A DNA stretch of 8,834 bases, from contig JAJBSZ010000365.1 in assembly GCA_020861125.1 (NCBI GenBank), positions 1-8,834 on the forward strand, read 5' to 3'. Both the position numbers and the translations under genes were made by a program. This document shows, piece after piece, positions 1 through 6,717 of this stretch (positions are counted from its first letter, which is position 1; each line of letters starts with the position of its first letter). The stretch comes from Planctomycetota bacterium (GTDB taxonomy: Bacteria; Planctomycetota; SZUA-567). The notes under the pieces were generated by a model. It searched no databases, had not been told where the DNA came from, and saw only the letters and a program-made list of their open reading frames with translations.

Positions 1-8
1 GCACGAGT

Positions 9-30
9 GGCGGCCCGGAAACGGGCCGCC
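9..30 (-). terminator. GC-rich hairpin after the last gene, possible terminator
   Basis: Bases 9-17 and 22-30 are perfectly complementary, giving a 9-bp all-GC stem around a 4-base loop (TTTC in the minus-strand RNA). It starts 26 bases after the TGA of the preceding gene, where a terminator would sit. No T-run follows on either strand within the window, so it may instead be an RNA-stabilising 3' end or an inefficient terminator. The stem is seen directly; the terminator role is inferred. Confidence 0.45.
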
Positions 31-56
31 GGTTTCGCTTCTCCACGTCCTGTCGC

Positions 57-734
57 TCACGCCAGGTCCGGCGGCCCGCACCGCTGGCAGGGCCGGGCAT
101 CGGGAAGGCGCGCCGCCAGTGCCGTCTCCTCCAGCCATTCGCCGCTGGCGCCGCGGTAGGAGCACTCCGCCCGGTGGTACACCCCCGTTCCGGTGAGGTA
201 GTAGGCGGCCGTTACCGTCGCCTCTCCTTCCTCCCCCTCCTCCTCTTCCTCCCCTGCCGCCGCCGGAACGCGCCCCCGCCCCGCCTCCTTGGCGGCCAAC
301 ACCTGCCTGCGCGCTTCCCGGGCCCGCGCCCGGGCCGCCGCCTCCCGCTTGCCGTTACCCGCAGCCCGCCAGGCCTCGGCCTCGGCGTAATGGTTCAACC
401 ACCGGTCGCGGTAGCCGTCCGATTCCAGCCGAAACGCCTCGGCCCGCCGCGCGCGGTAATCCTCAGTGGGCGCCGCTTCGGGCGGCTCGTCCATCCAGTC
501 CGGCGGCAGGGGCCCGAGGTCCCGCACCACCACCGGGCCGCTGCCGGTCCAGCCCCGCCGGCCCCGGTTGTCTTCCCGCAACTCCCAGCCGTCGCCGTCC
601 GGCCGGCGGACCGGCCAGAAACCGGCGCGTTCCGGCGGCGGCGTCCGGGTGGCGTTGGCGGGGGGCAGGCTGCCCGGATTGGCGGCGGCGCTTCCAAGAT
701 AGACCCCGCTCGCGTCGAAATAGTGGTTATCCAT
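57..734 (-). CDS. Tail-fibre-assembly-like protein with C-terminal His/Cys (zinc-type) motif
   Basis: This 225-residue protein is encoded immediately after the tail fibre, with a 2-base gap. The ATG at 734 has GGGAG seven bases upstream, inside the end of the fibre gene, so the two are probably translationally coupled. Residues 1-80 (YFDASGVYLGS, PPANATRTPPPE, ELREDNRGRRGW, DLGPLPPDW) follow the pattern of phage tail fibre assembly or chaperone proteins. Residues 92-150 are a charged, Arg/Ala-rich, probably helical segment. A glutamate-rich linker (161-171) leads to residues 178-220, which carry YHRAEC and CQRC: H187, C191, C216 and C219 could form one zinc site. Similar H-x3-C...C-x2-C tails occur on phage proteins of unknown role. 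The likely job is folding or attaching the fibre, inferred from position and the N-terminal pattern; the role of the C-terminal part is unknown. Confidence 0.72.
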   Translation of the reverse strand: MDNHYFDASGVYLGSAAANPGSLPPANATRTPPPERAGFWPVRRPDGDGWELREDNRGRRGWTGSGPVVVRDLGPLPPDWMDEPPEAAPTEDYRARRAEAFRLESDGYRDRWLNHYAEAEAWRAAGNGKREAAARARAREARRQVLAAKEAGRGRVPAAAGEEEEEGEEGEATVTAAYYLTGTGVYHRAECSYRGASGEWLEETALAARLPDARPCQRCGPPDLA

Positions 735-736
735 CT

Positions 737-2566
737 TCAGACTCCCAAGTATATGGCGGGGGTCATGCCCACGCTCAGGGGACGATTTTCCGCCGCCGTC
801 GGCACGACCCGGGAGGCGTCGAACAGGATGTCAGCGGTCCGGTTGGTGCCGATGGTGGTGGTGTTCCAGGAAACACTCTTGGTGAACTCGCCCGGCGTGA
901 AAGCCCCGTCGGTGGTGATATCGGCGGTACTCAACAGGTACCAGATCATACCCGCATCACGCACACCGATGGTGCCGGTGATGTTCCGGATGGCGTCATC
1001 CTCGACCTGGCCGGGAAACCGGCTGCTGTTGTCCACCGGCCGCGGAAAACAGCCGCGTCCGTCGGTGAACAAATTCGGCAGGCTGAGGCCCGTGCCGTCG
1101 TCGATGATCCCCCAGTCGCTCCGCAGGGTGTCGGACAGGGAAGCGAGGACAGCCGCCTGGGGGGTACCGACGGCGTAGCGGTCGCCGTTGCAGAAATACC
1201 AGCCGGCCGGCAGTTCCGACTGGCGGTGGGGTAGCAACCGGATCTCGCCGATCAGCGCTTCGCCACCGCCGCTACCACCGCCACCGCCGCCGTCGCTGGC
1301 GGTGATTGCCTGCCAGCCACCGTCCTGCCGGGCATAGGGGAGGCCGTCGGCCGGCGCGTCCTCGGCCCGGGCCAGCGGTCCCAGCGCCGCCTGCAGTTCC
1401 GCCAGGGCGAGAAGGGCCGCGTCCACAGCCTCCCGTTCGACCAAGTTGGCGTCCGCCACTCCCAATCGGCCCTCACCGTCCACAGCCAGGCCCCGGTCCG
1501 GCGCCAGCCGGGCGACACCCGGCAGGGCGTCCGTCATGATCGGAAGGGTCGCCGCCACATCGGCGCTCGGGCGCCACACCGGTTCCGTTCCGGTCCAGGC
1601 CAGGAGGTCGTCCGCCGCCCCGCCCGCCGGCAGGGCCGACGTCTCCGCCAGCGCCGCCCGGATCGCCGCCAGGTCTTCGGACAGGCCGCTGATAGCCGAC
1701 TGCGGGTGCTGGTTGTCGACGTCGCGGTTTATGAGATCGGTGTGATCGCTGGTCCCGCCTTCGCCGCCCGTGGCGATGTATTCCACCCAGCCGCCGGCTG
1801 TGGCCAGGTAGGTTTTGCCGTCCGCCGGCGGCGGCAGCACGGCGCCGATGTCTTCCGGGCGAACCGGATCCTCGCCGCCCTGGCTGTGGAGAGCGGCGTG
1901 GGCCGGCGGGGCGGTCGGTTCCAGCCGGGGGTCGTCAGCGTCCACCTTGCCGGCCAGGGCGTCGACCAGGCCCGCCACCGCCGCCAGGTCGTGGCCGTGC
2001 TCCGTCGACGCCTTGGTATCCAGGGTTCCGGCCAGCGCCGCGATATCGTCGATCCCGTGGCCGTGGTTACCGTCCGCCTTGCCGGCGAGTTCCGTCCGGA
2101 GGCTGGCGGTGGCGTCCTGCAGCCCGGCGATGGCCGCGTCGGCGCCGGCGAGGACAGCCGCCGCCGCCGGCCCATCCATGCCGTCCGGCAGCGGCACGGC
2201 GCCGTCCAGCCCGTCCCGAAGCTGCTGGGCGATCATGGTGAGTTTGTCGGCGGCGTGTTCCATGGCTTCGGGCGAGTTTGGCCCCTGGTTGTGGAAGACG
2301 ATCTCCTGGGTGAGCGGCACCAGGCGGCGGATGCGCAGGTGTTCGTCACTCGCCAACGGGCCGTCCGTCAGGGTCAGCTCGCCGTCCAGACCGGAACTGC
2401 CGGACACGGCGTAATCCACCCCCGCCGTCAGGCCCGTCGCCGATCCGTCGCCGGCGATGCGATCGGCCGCGATGTGGCTGCCGTCGAGAAAGGGAAACGG
2501 AATGGGGAAGACGGTCTGGCCGTCTCCACCCGCATAGGTCACGCTGCTGGCGGTCTGTTCGATCAT
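737..2566 (-). CDS. Tail fibre protein, T7 gp17-like N-terminus and collar-type C-terminus
   Basis: This 609-residue protein is the likely receptor-binding fibre. Residues 1-125 (VTYAGGDGQTVFPIPFPFLDG, then LRIRRLVPLTQEIVFHNQ and a helical MEHAADKLTMIAQQLRDGL) match the layout of the T7 fibre tail-attachment domain. Residues 163-207 hold two HGH-centred shaft repeats; HSQGGEDPVRPEDIGAV (227-243) and DNQHPQSAISGL (284-295) are further typical phage fibre shaft motifs. A Gly/Ser hinge (426-435) separates the shaft from a phage collar-type domain at 439-515 (PAGWYFCNGDRYAVGTPQAA, LPNLFTDGRGCFPR). The last segment includes DDAIRNITGTIG and FDASRVVPTAAENRP, common at collar-fibre ends. The ATG at 2566 has AAAGGA six bases upstream, overlapping the stop of the preceding gene. 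Attachment by the N-terminus and receptor binding by the C-terminus follow from the family; the receptor is unknown. Confidence 0.9.
   Translation of the reverse strand: MIEQTASSVTYAGGDGQTVFPIPFPFLDGSHIAADRIAGDGSATGLTAGVDYAVSGSSGLDGELTLTDGPLASDEHLRIRRLVPLTQEIVFHNQGPNSPEAMEHAADKLTMIAQQLRDGLDGAVPLPDGMDGPAAAAVLAGADAAIAGLQDATASLRTELAGKADGNHGHGIDDIAALAGTLDTKASTEHGHDLAAVAGLVDALAGKVDADDPRLEPTAPPAHAALHSQGGEDPVRPEDIGAVLPPPADGKTYLATAGGWVEYIATGGEGGTSDHTDLINRDVDNQHPQSAISGLSEDLAAIRAALAETSALPAGGAADDLLAWTGTEPVWRPSADVAATLPIMTDALPGVARLAPDRGLAVDGEGRLGVADANLVEREAVDAALLALAELQAALGPLARAEDAPADGLPYARQDGGWQAITASDGGGGGGSGGGEALIGEIRLLPHRQSELPAGWYFCNGDRYAVGTPQAAVLASLSDTLRSDWGIIDDGTGLSLPNLFTDGRGCFPRPVDNSSRFPGQVEDDAIRNITGTIGVRDAGMIWYLLSTADITTDGAFTPGEFTKSVSWNTTTIGTNRTADILFDASRVVPTAAENRPLSVGMTPAIYLGV
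1262..1291 (-). repeat. Poly-glycine hinge coding tract in the tail fibre
   Basis: Ten codons, almost all GGN, encode residues 426-435 of the fibre (six Gly, Ser, three Gly). The tract lies exactly between the shaft part and the C-terminal collar-type domain, so it reads as a flexible linker. Such low-complexity sequence can also serve as a recombination point for swapping fibre tips; that is inference. Confidence 0.8.
1946..2080 (-). repeat. Two tandem fibre-shaft repeats (HGH type)
   Basis: Residues 163-207 of the fibre hold two consecutive units of about 22 residues. The first reads ADGNHGHGIDDIAALAGTL and the second ASTEHGHDLAAVAGLVDAL, each ending shortly after in a Lys. This His-x-His, aspartate or alanine, then GL/AL pattern recurs in the shafts of many phage fibres. 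A looser related segment (QHPQSAISGLSEDL) follows further on. Confidence 0.65.
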
Positions 2567-2576
2567 GGTGCGTCCT

Positions 2577-3050
2577 TTAGGAAAACAGCGACAAATAGCT
2601 GCTGGTGGAAGAGAGGAGGGCCTGGGCGGTGGATGAGACGCCGGCAGCGCGGGTGTTGGCCGCGTCCTGCCGGAGGAGGGCCGCCTCGTTCAATAAGCCC
2701 CAGCTCTGCAGGTTGGCCTGATATTCAATTTTCTGCCGCTCGTATTCGTTCCAGGCGGTCATGTCCGCCGCCACCTCGAGGGCCGACCCCGAGTACACCT
2801 GGACGCCGGACGCGGCATAGTTCACCCGCTGGCCGGCCACCGCCGCCCGGCCCTGGACGGCCTGTTCCAGCATGGCGAGTTCGCCCAGCTTCAACGCCTC
2901 CGCCGCCTCCAGCTCCTTGACCGCCGCCTGGCTCTCCAGGCTGTCGGCCGTGACCTGGGCCTGGAGCTTTTGCAGCTGGGCGTTCTGGTAGCTCTGGTAC
3001 ACGCCGAGGGTCGCCCCGGCCACGCTGGTCATGGTTGACAGCATTCCCAT
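2577..3050 (-). CDS. Small T7 gp14-like internal virion protein
   Basis: This 157-residue protein starts at the ATG at 3050, chosen because AAAGGAG lies five bases upstream and only 11 bases separate it from the previous stop; longer upstream reading would run into the gp13-like gene. It opens with a small hydrophobic/Gly segment (MTSVAGATLGVYQSYQNAQ), continues as an Ala/Gln/Glu-rich helix (25-75), then has GQRVNYAASGVQVYSGSALE (73-92) and QKIEYQANLQSWGLLNEA (106-123). This Q-R-x3-A-A-x-G-V-x3-SGSAL-(E/D)-V pattern is typical of the small internal virion or core protein next to the nozzle gene in T7-like and related podophages. Family members are packaged and ejected with the genome, helping it cross the cell envelope. 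That role is transferred from family and position, not seen here. Confidence 0.78.
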   Translation of the reverse strand: MGMLSTMTSVAGATLGVYQSYQNAQLQKLQAQVTADSLESQAAVKELEAAEALKLGELAMLEQAVQGRAAVAGQRVNYAASGVQVYSGSALEVAADMTAWNEYERQKIEYQANLQSWGLLNEAALLRQDAANTRAAGVSSTAQALLSSTSSYLSLFS

Positions 3051-3055
3051 TGTTT

Positions 3056-3060
3056 CTCCT
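3056..3060 (-). promoter_or_regulatory. Ribosome binding site fixing the gp14-like start
   Basis: AGGAG (within AAAGGAG) sits five bases before the ATG at 3050, and it decides this start against frames extending further upstream. It lies between the TGA of the gp13-like gene and the new start, so re-initiation by the same ribosome is plausible. Confidence 0.8.
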
Positions 3061-3061
3061 T

Positions 3062-3550
3062 TCAGCGCCTGTCCTGGCGGTACAGCACCACCCGCCGGAC
3101 CGGAATCGCGCCGGTGCCGGCGCGGTAGCCGGGCTCCAGCCGAAAGCCGAGGCGCCGGGCGAAGCGCAGACCGGTGACGTACCATTCCGGGATGAACTGT
3201 TCCACCCACCACGCCCCGGTCACCGCGAAGGCCCGGTCCAGACCCCAGGTGGCCGCCCGCACCAGCGCCGCCGGCCGCCGGGCGGCCGAGGCGGCGGCCA
3301 GCATCCACACCAGCGCGCCGCCGGTGAGGAGGCCGGGCGTTTCCACCCCCAGCATGAACCGGACGCCGCCGTCGTCGTCCAACAGGGCGTAGGCTTCGAG
3401 AGACGCGTCCAGGGACAGCCGGAGCGCCGCCCGCGGGGTGAGACCGGCGGTCTCCGCCACCTCCCGCAGGTGGTCCGGCGACAGGTGCCGGGCGAGGTCG
3501 TCGGCCAGGCCGGGGGTGGCCGGAACGATTCCCCTAGGCGGGCTGACCAT
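3062..3550 (-). CDS. T7 gp13-like protein with GNAT-type fold, probably not catalytic
   Basis: This 162-residue protein starts at the ATG at 3550, with GGAGG six bases upstream, and overlaps the nozzle gene end by 17 bases. The pattern suits the acetyltransferase-like (GNAT fold) T7 gp13 group: a helical start (LADDLARHLSPDHLREVAE), a central strand with GVRFMLGVETPGL, an ALVWMLAAAS segment at 79-88, and EWYVTGLRFARRLGFRLEPG at 122-141, resembling the helix plus RxLGF strand near the end of GNAT domains. I do not see the acetyl-CoA-binding R/Q-x2-G-x-G/A loop; the expected place reads ASAARRPAALVRAA. A structural or assembly role, as for T7 gp13, is more likely than acetylation. Its place between the nozzle and gp14-like genes supports this. 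The assignment is moderately sure. Confidence 0.68.
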   Translation of the reverse strand: MVSPPRGIVPATPGLADDLARHLSPDHLREVAETAGLTPRAALRLSLDASLEAYALLDDDGGVRFMLGVETPGLLTGGALVWMLAAASAARRPAALVRAATWGLDRAFAVTGAWWVEQFIPEWYVTGLRFARRLGFRLEPGYRAGTGAIPVRRVVLYRQDRR

Positions 3551-5978
3551 AACTCGCCTCCGCGATGATGCCGAGAATGGTGAAGGGAACCGGCGAGTCC
3601 GACACGAACCGCAGCCGGGTGGTGCGGCAACCGGGCGGGGTGGTGAAGACGATGGTCTTCTCGCCGCTGAACAGGGCGATGGGACGACCTGGAAGCTCGG
3701 CGGTGCGGAAGCGCATTTCCGACAGCGATCCGCCGGAGTGGCCGTAGCGGCATTCACGGCTGGCAAGAAACCGTATGCCTGCCGAGACCGCGAACCGGGC
3801 CCGGTGGCGCAGGGAATCGCCGTCCTCGGGTTCCAGTTCCAGGGTCGTCAGGGCCGCCGTATAGGGCAGGCCGACGTGGATGGTGCCGGCGGTGAAGCCG
3901 TCCGGCAGGGTCACCCGTCCGTCCTGCACGGGCAGGTCGGTAAAGACGTTGCCGTCCGCCAGGCAGTCCACCAGCATGCCGTCAAGATGGTCCATACCCG
4001 ACACCGACCCCACTGCCGCCCCTTCGTAGGTCAGGCCGCAGTCGAGGAAAAATCCCGGCTCAGGCGCGGTCACGGCGTCGGCGGCGGGGTCCATAACCTC
4101 GATGAAACGCCGGGTGACGCCGCCGACCTCGCGGGCGACGCAGAAGTATATCTGGTCGCAGCCGTCCATGCCGACCAGCGCGCCAATGCTTTCGAACCGG
4201 CCGGCCGTTTCGTGGCGCGACCAGGACATGACCTCCTCCTCCGGCATGAAGGTGCAGGAGAGGAGCGCGCCGTCCGACATGACCGCCCAGAGGAGATCCG
4301 ACGGGTCCTGCTGGTGGCAGAGACTGACGATGGTGCGGCCGACAAAGAGATGGCCGGCATAGGCGGTGAGATCCCGGCCGGAATAGCCGTCCGCCTCCAG
4401 GGAATAGGAAAAGCTGCGGATGGTGCGCCGGGACCGTCCGGCGAACACCACCGTGCGGCCGGCCACCACCGGCTCCAGGGCGGAGCAGCCGTACCAGCTC
4501 TGCACTCGGGCATTGATGTTGGACGGGGTGATGGCGCCGCCGTTGCCGCCGGCTTTCCACTCGCCGCCGGAGGTGCCGAGGAGGAGCTCGTTCAGCGGCA
4601 CGATCCAGTGCAGTTCGTTCATCTCGCCGCTGGCCAGGGTGAATTCGTAACAGTCGGTATCCTCTATCGGCGTATGCCGGGTGAAGGAATTGTACAGGCC
4701 GGTATCCGAGCCCCAAAAGGTGGTGGGCTGGTTGTTCGTGCGGCCGAGGATCAGCCGCTGCTCGAAAAAGGCGCAGACGCCGGGGTAGTCGTCCACACCG
4801 AGAAAGTACTCCGTCTCCTCCGGCAGCCCGGTGGGCTGCTGGCTGAGGTTCTCATCGGTGAAGGCCGTCTCCGACGTTTCGCCGATGAGGCAGTAGGCGC
4901 CGAGGCCGCTGGTGGAATTCAGCCGGTAAATACGGTAAATCTCCGCCGCCTCGACCGCGTCCCACACCAGTTCCGAAATCCGGGTCTTCGCCAACCCGGC
5001 GTTATAGGCCCGGACGTACACGGCGATCTGGCTCACCAGGGACGGTTTGACATTGCCGGCCCAGCCGTTGTCGCAGGCATAGAGACATTCTTCCACCAGA
5101 CCGGAATAATCGCCATTGGTCCACCAGATGGTGATGTTGTAGGTGCCGTCGGGCCGGGCGAACTGCCAGCGGTTGCCCTTCTCGTCGATCTGGATGCCGC
5201 CGAAATAATCCCGGTAGCCGCAATCTTTCAGGAAGTCGATCAGCTCGTACGGACCCTTGTAGTGGAAGGTGAGGTCGGCCGGCATATAGGAGTAGTCCCG
5301 CTCGTACAGCCACCAGTACAACTCGGAAAACGGCAGCTCGCCGTCCGGCTCCTCGATGGCGGCGGCGTTCACCGCCGTCACCGGATCCGAAGGGGTGGAT
5401 TCGCCGGCGGCAGCCGACCAGGCGGTGACCACGTAGCGGGCGTCGTCACCGCCGGAGACCACCAGCCGGAGGTTTTGCGGCGTAGCGGTGCGATCGGTGG
5501 TGATCAGGTTGTCGAACCGCCAGTCGTGGTGATCGTGGCGGGCCAGGCGCCGGGGCGGAAAATCGGGATGGGTGAAGATCATGACGTCGGCGGTCTGGGC
5601 GTGCCGCAGCTCCGGCACAGCCTCCACGGGATAAGGCGATTCCACCACCACCACCTCCCCCGCCCGCTCGTGGTCCTCGGGGTACACCACCAGCCCGCCG
5701 TCCTTGATGATGCGCAGGGCCCGGTCGCCGAATTCCAGCATGTAGGACTGCTGAACGGAAAAGCGGAAGGGGATCAGGTAGGACGGAGTGGCGTCGGACA
5801 GGGCGGCGGCGACCAGGCGCAGGCCGCCCCGTTTGGTGGCGCCGCCCTGCGGCCGGGTTATGAGGTTGCGCAGTTCTTCCGCGCCGGAGGAATAGTATTT
5901 CCAGTCGCTCCGGCCGTGCAGGGCCGGATCCAGTTCGCCCCGGTTGAAGCTGAACTGGGTCAGGGTGGTGGTGGCCAT
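3534..5978 (-). CDS. Tail nozzle protein (T7 gp12 / tail tubular protein B-like)
   Basis: This 814-residue protein is the largest tail component here and forms the distal tube of the short tail through which DNA leaves. The start is typical of nozzle proteins: FSFNRGELDPALHGRSDW at 9-26, then LRNLITRPQGGATKRGGLRL at 36-54. Residues 165-204 (LRLVVSGG, RYVVTAWSAAAGESTPSDPV) look like a fibronectin-III-like strand set; a similar motif returns at 334-352 (ISELVWDAVEAAEIYRIYRL), with about 125 extra residues between. The middle (RLILGRTNNQPTTFWGS; ELHWIVPLNELLLGTSGGEW; GRTVVFAGRSRRTIRSFSYS; DGALLSCTFMPEEEVMSWSRH) fits the beta-propeller-like repeats of the family. The ATG at 5978 is preceded by a full AAGGAGGT; reading upstream of it would overlap the adaptor gene. 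The gene overlaps the next one by 17 bases. Confidence 0.9.
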   Translation of the reverse strand: MATTTLTQFSFNRGELDPALHGRSDWKYYSSGAEELRNLITRPQGGATKRGGLRLVAAALSDATPSYLIPFRFSVQQSYMLEFGDRALRIIKDGGLVVYPEDHERAGEVVVVESPYPVEAVPELRHAQTADVMIFTHPDFPPRRLARHDHHDWRFDNLITTDRTATPQNLRLVVSGGDDARYVVTAWSAAAGESTPSDPVTAVNAAAIEEPDGELPFSELYWWLYERDYSYMPADLTFHYKGPYELIDFLKDCGYRDYFGGIQIDEKGNRWQFARPDGTYNITIWWTNGDYSGLVEECLYACDNGWAGNVKPSLVSQIAVYVRAYNAGLAKTRISELVWDAVEAAEIYRIYRLNSTSGLGAYCLIGETSETAFTDENLSQQPTGLPEETEYFLGVDDYPGVCAFFEQRLILGRTNNQPTTFWGSDTGLYNSFTRHTPIEDTDCYEFTLASGEMNELHWIVPLNELLLGTSGGEWKAGGNGGAITPSNINARVQSWYGCSALEPVVAGRTVVFAGRSRRTIRSFSYSLEADGYSGRDLTAYAGHLFVGRTIVSLCHQQDPSDLLWAVMSDGALLSCTFMPEEEVMSWSRHETAGRFESIGALVGMDGCDQIYFCVAREVGGVTRRFIEVMDPAADAVTAPEPGFFLDCGLTYEGAAVGSVSGMDHLDGMLVDCLADGNVFTDLPVQDGRVTLPDGFTAGTIHVGLPYTAALTTLELEPEDGDSLRHRARFAVSAGIRFLASRECRYGHSGGSLSEMRFRTAELPGRPIALFSGEKTIVFTTPPGCRTTRLRFVSDSPVPFTILGIIAEASYGQPA
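3557..3561 (-). promoter_or_regulatory. Ribosome binding site fixing the gp13-like start
   Basis: GGAGG lies six bases before the ATG at 3550, inside the last codons of the nozzle gene. It selects this start over upstream in-frame starts that would lie deep inside the nozzle gene, and it implies translational coupling. Confidence 0.8.
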
Positions 5979-5985
5979 CAAGGGT

Positions 5986-5993
5986 ACCTCCTT
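5986..5993 (-). promoter_or_regulatory. Full-match Shine-Dalgarno fixing the nozzle start
   Basis: AAGGAGGT, a full match to the 16S anti-Shine-Dalgarno core, lies seven bases before the ATG at 5978. It excludes an in-frame ATG at 6149, which lies within the adaptor gene and would add 57 low-complexity residues unlike the family. Confidence 0.88.
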
Positions 5994-6012
5994 TTCCAAC
6001 GCCGCCGCCGGC

Positions 6013-6612
6013 TCAGCCGTGGCGGGCGCCCAGGAAATCCCCGTCCGGCAGGCGGGGCGAACTGGATTCGCGCATGTCCATGGCCTTGGCCTGCTGCAGT
6101 TGGGCGGCATAGGTGGTGAGGGCCGCCTGGTGCGACTGCGGGTCGGCATGGACAGCCAGGCTGATTTCGGCGGTCAGCCGCCAGGCCAGGGCGTTGACGA
6201 ATTGGGGGTCGAATTCCTCGCACGGCACCTGGCGGGTGGTGTACTCCAGGGCGGCGGCGGGCAGGTCCGTGAGGATCGCCTTGTACCGACCGTCGAGGCT
6301 CCGCCCGATCTCAAACGGATGGCCGACGCGTCCGGCCCGGCCGCCGCCAGCCGGAAACAGCCGCCGGGCCTGAATACAGTCGCCGGGATAGGTGTAGGCG
6401 TAGGTAAAGCCGATGGGGCTTTCGGCCAGCGCCGTCAGGACTTTCCGCCGCATGGCAAAGCCCCAGGGGTGATCCCGCAAAATCGACGCCAAAGCCGTGT
6501 CCCAATGCGTCCGCAACTGCAACGCTTCCGGATTCGCCTCGTTCAGGCTCTGGATCGGTTCCCGGGACAGGTTGGCCAGGGCCAGATTCACGATGTCCAT
6601 TTTCGAGGCCAT
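6013..6612 (-). CDS. Tail adaptor protein (T7 gp11 / tail tubular protein A-like)
   Basis: This 199-residue protein forms the ring joining the portal to the nozzle. It has the family's mainly helical layout: KMDIVNLALANLSREPIQSL (4-23), LRTHWDTALASILRDHPWGFAMRR (33-56), a YAYTYPGDCIQARRLF segment (71-86), FEIGRSLDGRYKAIL (100-114), then FVNALAWRLTAEISLAV (138-154) and a closing helix before RESSSPRLPDGDFLGAR (181-197). The length is close to T7 gp11. The ATG at 6612 has GGAG five bases upstream. Its stop is 34 bases before the nozzle start, the order seen throughout T7-like and epsilon15/BPP-1-like tails. It is the first tail gene after a structured 105-base gap, so it may be expressed somewhat independently of the head genes. 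Confidence 0.88.
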   Translation of the reverse strand: MASKMDIVNLALANLSREPIQSLNEANPEALQLRTHWDTALASILRDHPWGFAMRRKVLTALAESPIGFTYAYTYPGDCIQARRLFPAGGGRAGRVGHPFEIGRSLDGRYKAILTDLPAAALEYTTRQVPCEEFDPQFVNALAWRLTAEISLAVHADPQSHQAALTTYAAQLQQAKAMDMRESSSPRLPDGDFLGARHG

Positions 6613-6630
6613 GCCGTCTCCATATAAAAT

Positions 6631-6695
6631 GCCGCGGACCGACGTGTCGCGAACGCGAGGCGCCAGGGGTGACGGCGGCGGGCGCGGTCCGCGGC
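6631..6695 (-). other. Large intercistronic hairpin, possible terminator or processing element
   Basis: Bases 6631-6641 and 6685-6695 are perfect 11-base inverse repeats (GCCGCGGACCG against CGGTCCGCGGC). The 43-base loop can fold again: 6647-6651 pairs with 6654-6658 (in practice 4 bp around a 4-base loop), and 6661-6664 can pair with 6681-6684 right against the main stem, giving a branched shape. In the minus-strand RNA the stem is followed by AUUUUAU, a weak U-rich tail. It sits between the cement and adaptor genes and could partly terminate, or mark an RNA cut between, the head and tail parts of the message. The pairing is seen; the role is inferred. No convincing promoter was found in the 105-base gap. 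Confidence 0.5.
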
Positions 6696-6717
6696 GGAAA
6701 AATCGTAAACCCTCGGG

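Noticed and set aside
737..1250. A possible variable region of a diversity-generating retroelement at the fibre end, suggested by the kinship to BPP-1
   Set aside because: No template repeat, no reverse transcriptase gene and no C-type-lectin-like end are visible; the terminal Asn/Thr codons alone are not enough evidence.
1706..2920. A 404-codon plus-strand open frame opposite the fibre and gp14-like genes
   Set aside because: Same antisense effect; the low-complexity Pro/Arg-rich end is typical of shadow frames.
3051..3308. An N-terminally longer gp14-like protein starting at 3308
   Set aside because: The extension lies entirely over the gp13-like gene in another frame and has shadow-like composition; AAAGGAG marks the ATG at 3050.
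3438..6119. An 893-codon open frame on the plus strand opposite the nozzle gene
   Set aside because: It mirrors the nozzle coding frame, has no recognisable domain and is rich in Gly, Ala, Arg, Val and His, as expected from antisense reading of GC-rich codons. Its length reflects the lack of TTA, CTA and TCA codons on the true strand.
5979..6149. An N-terminally longer nozzle protein starting at 6149
   Set aside because: The added residues are low in complexity, overlap the adaptor gene, and a full Shine-Dalgarno site marks the ATG at 5978.
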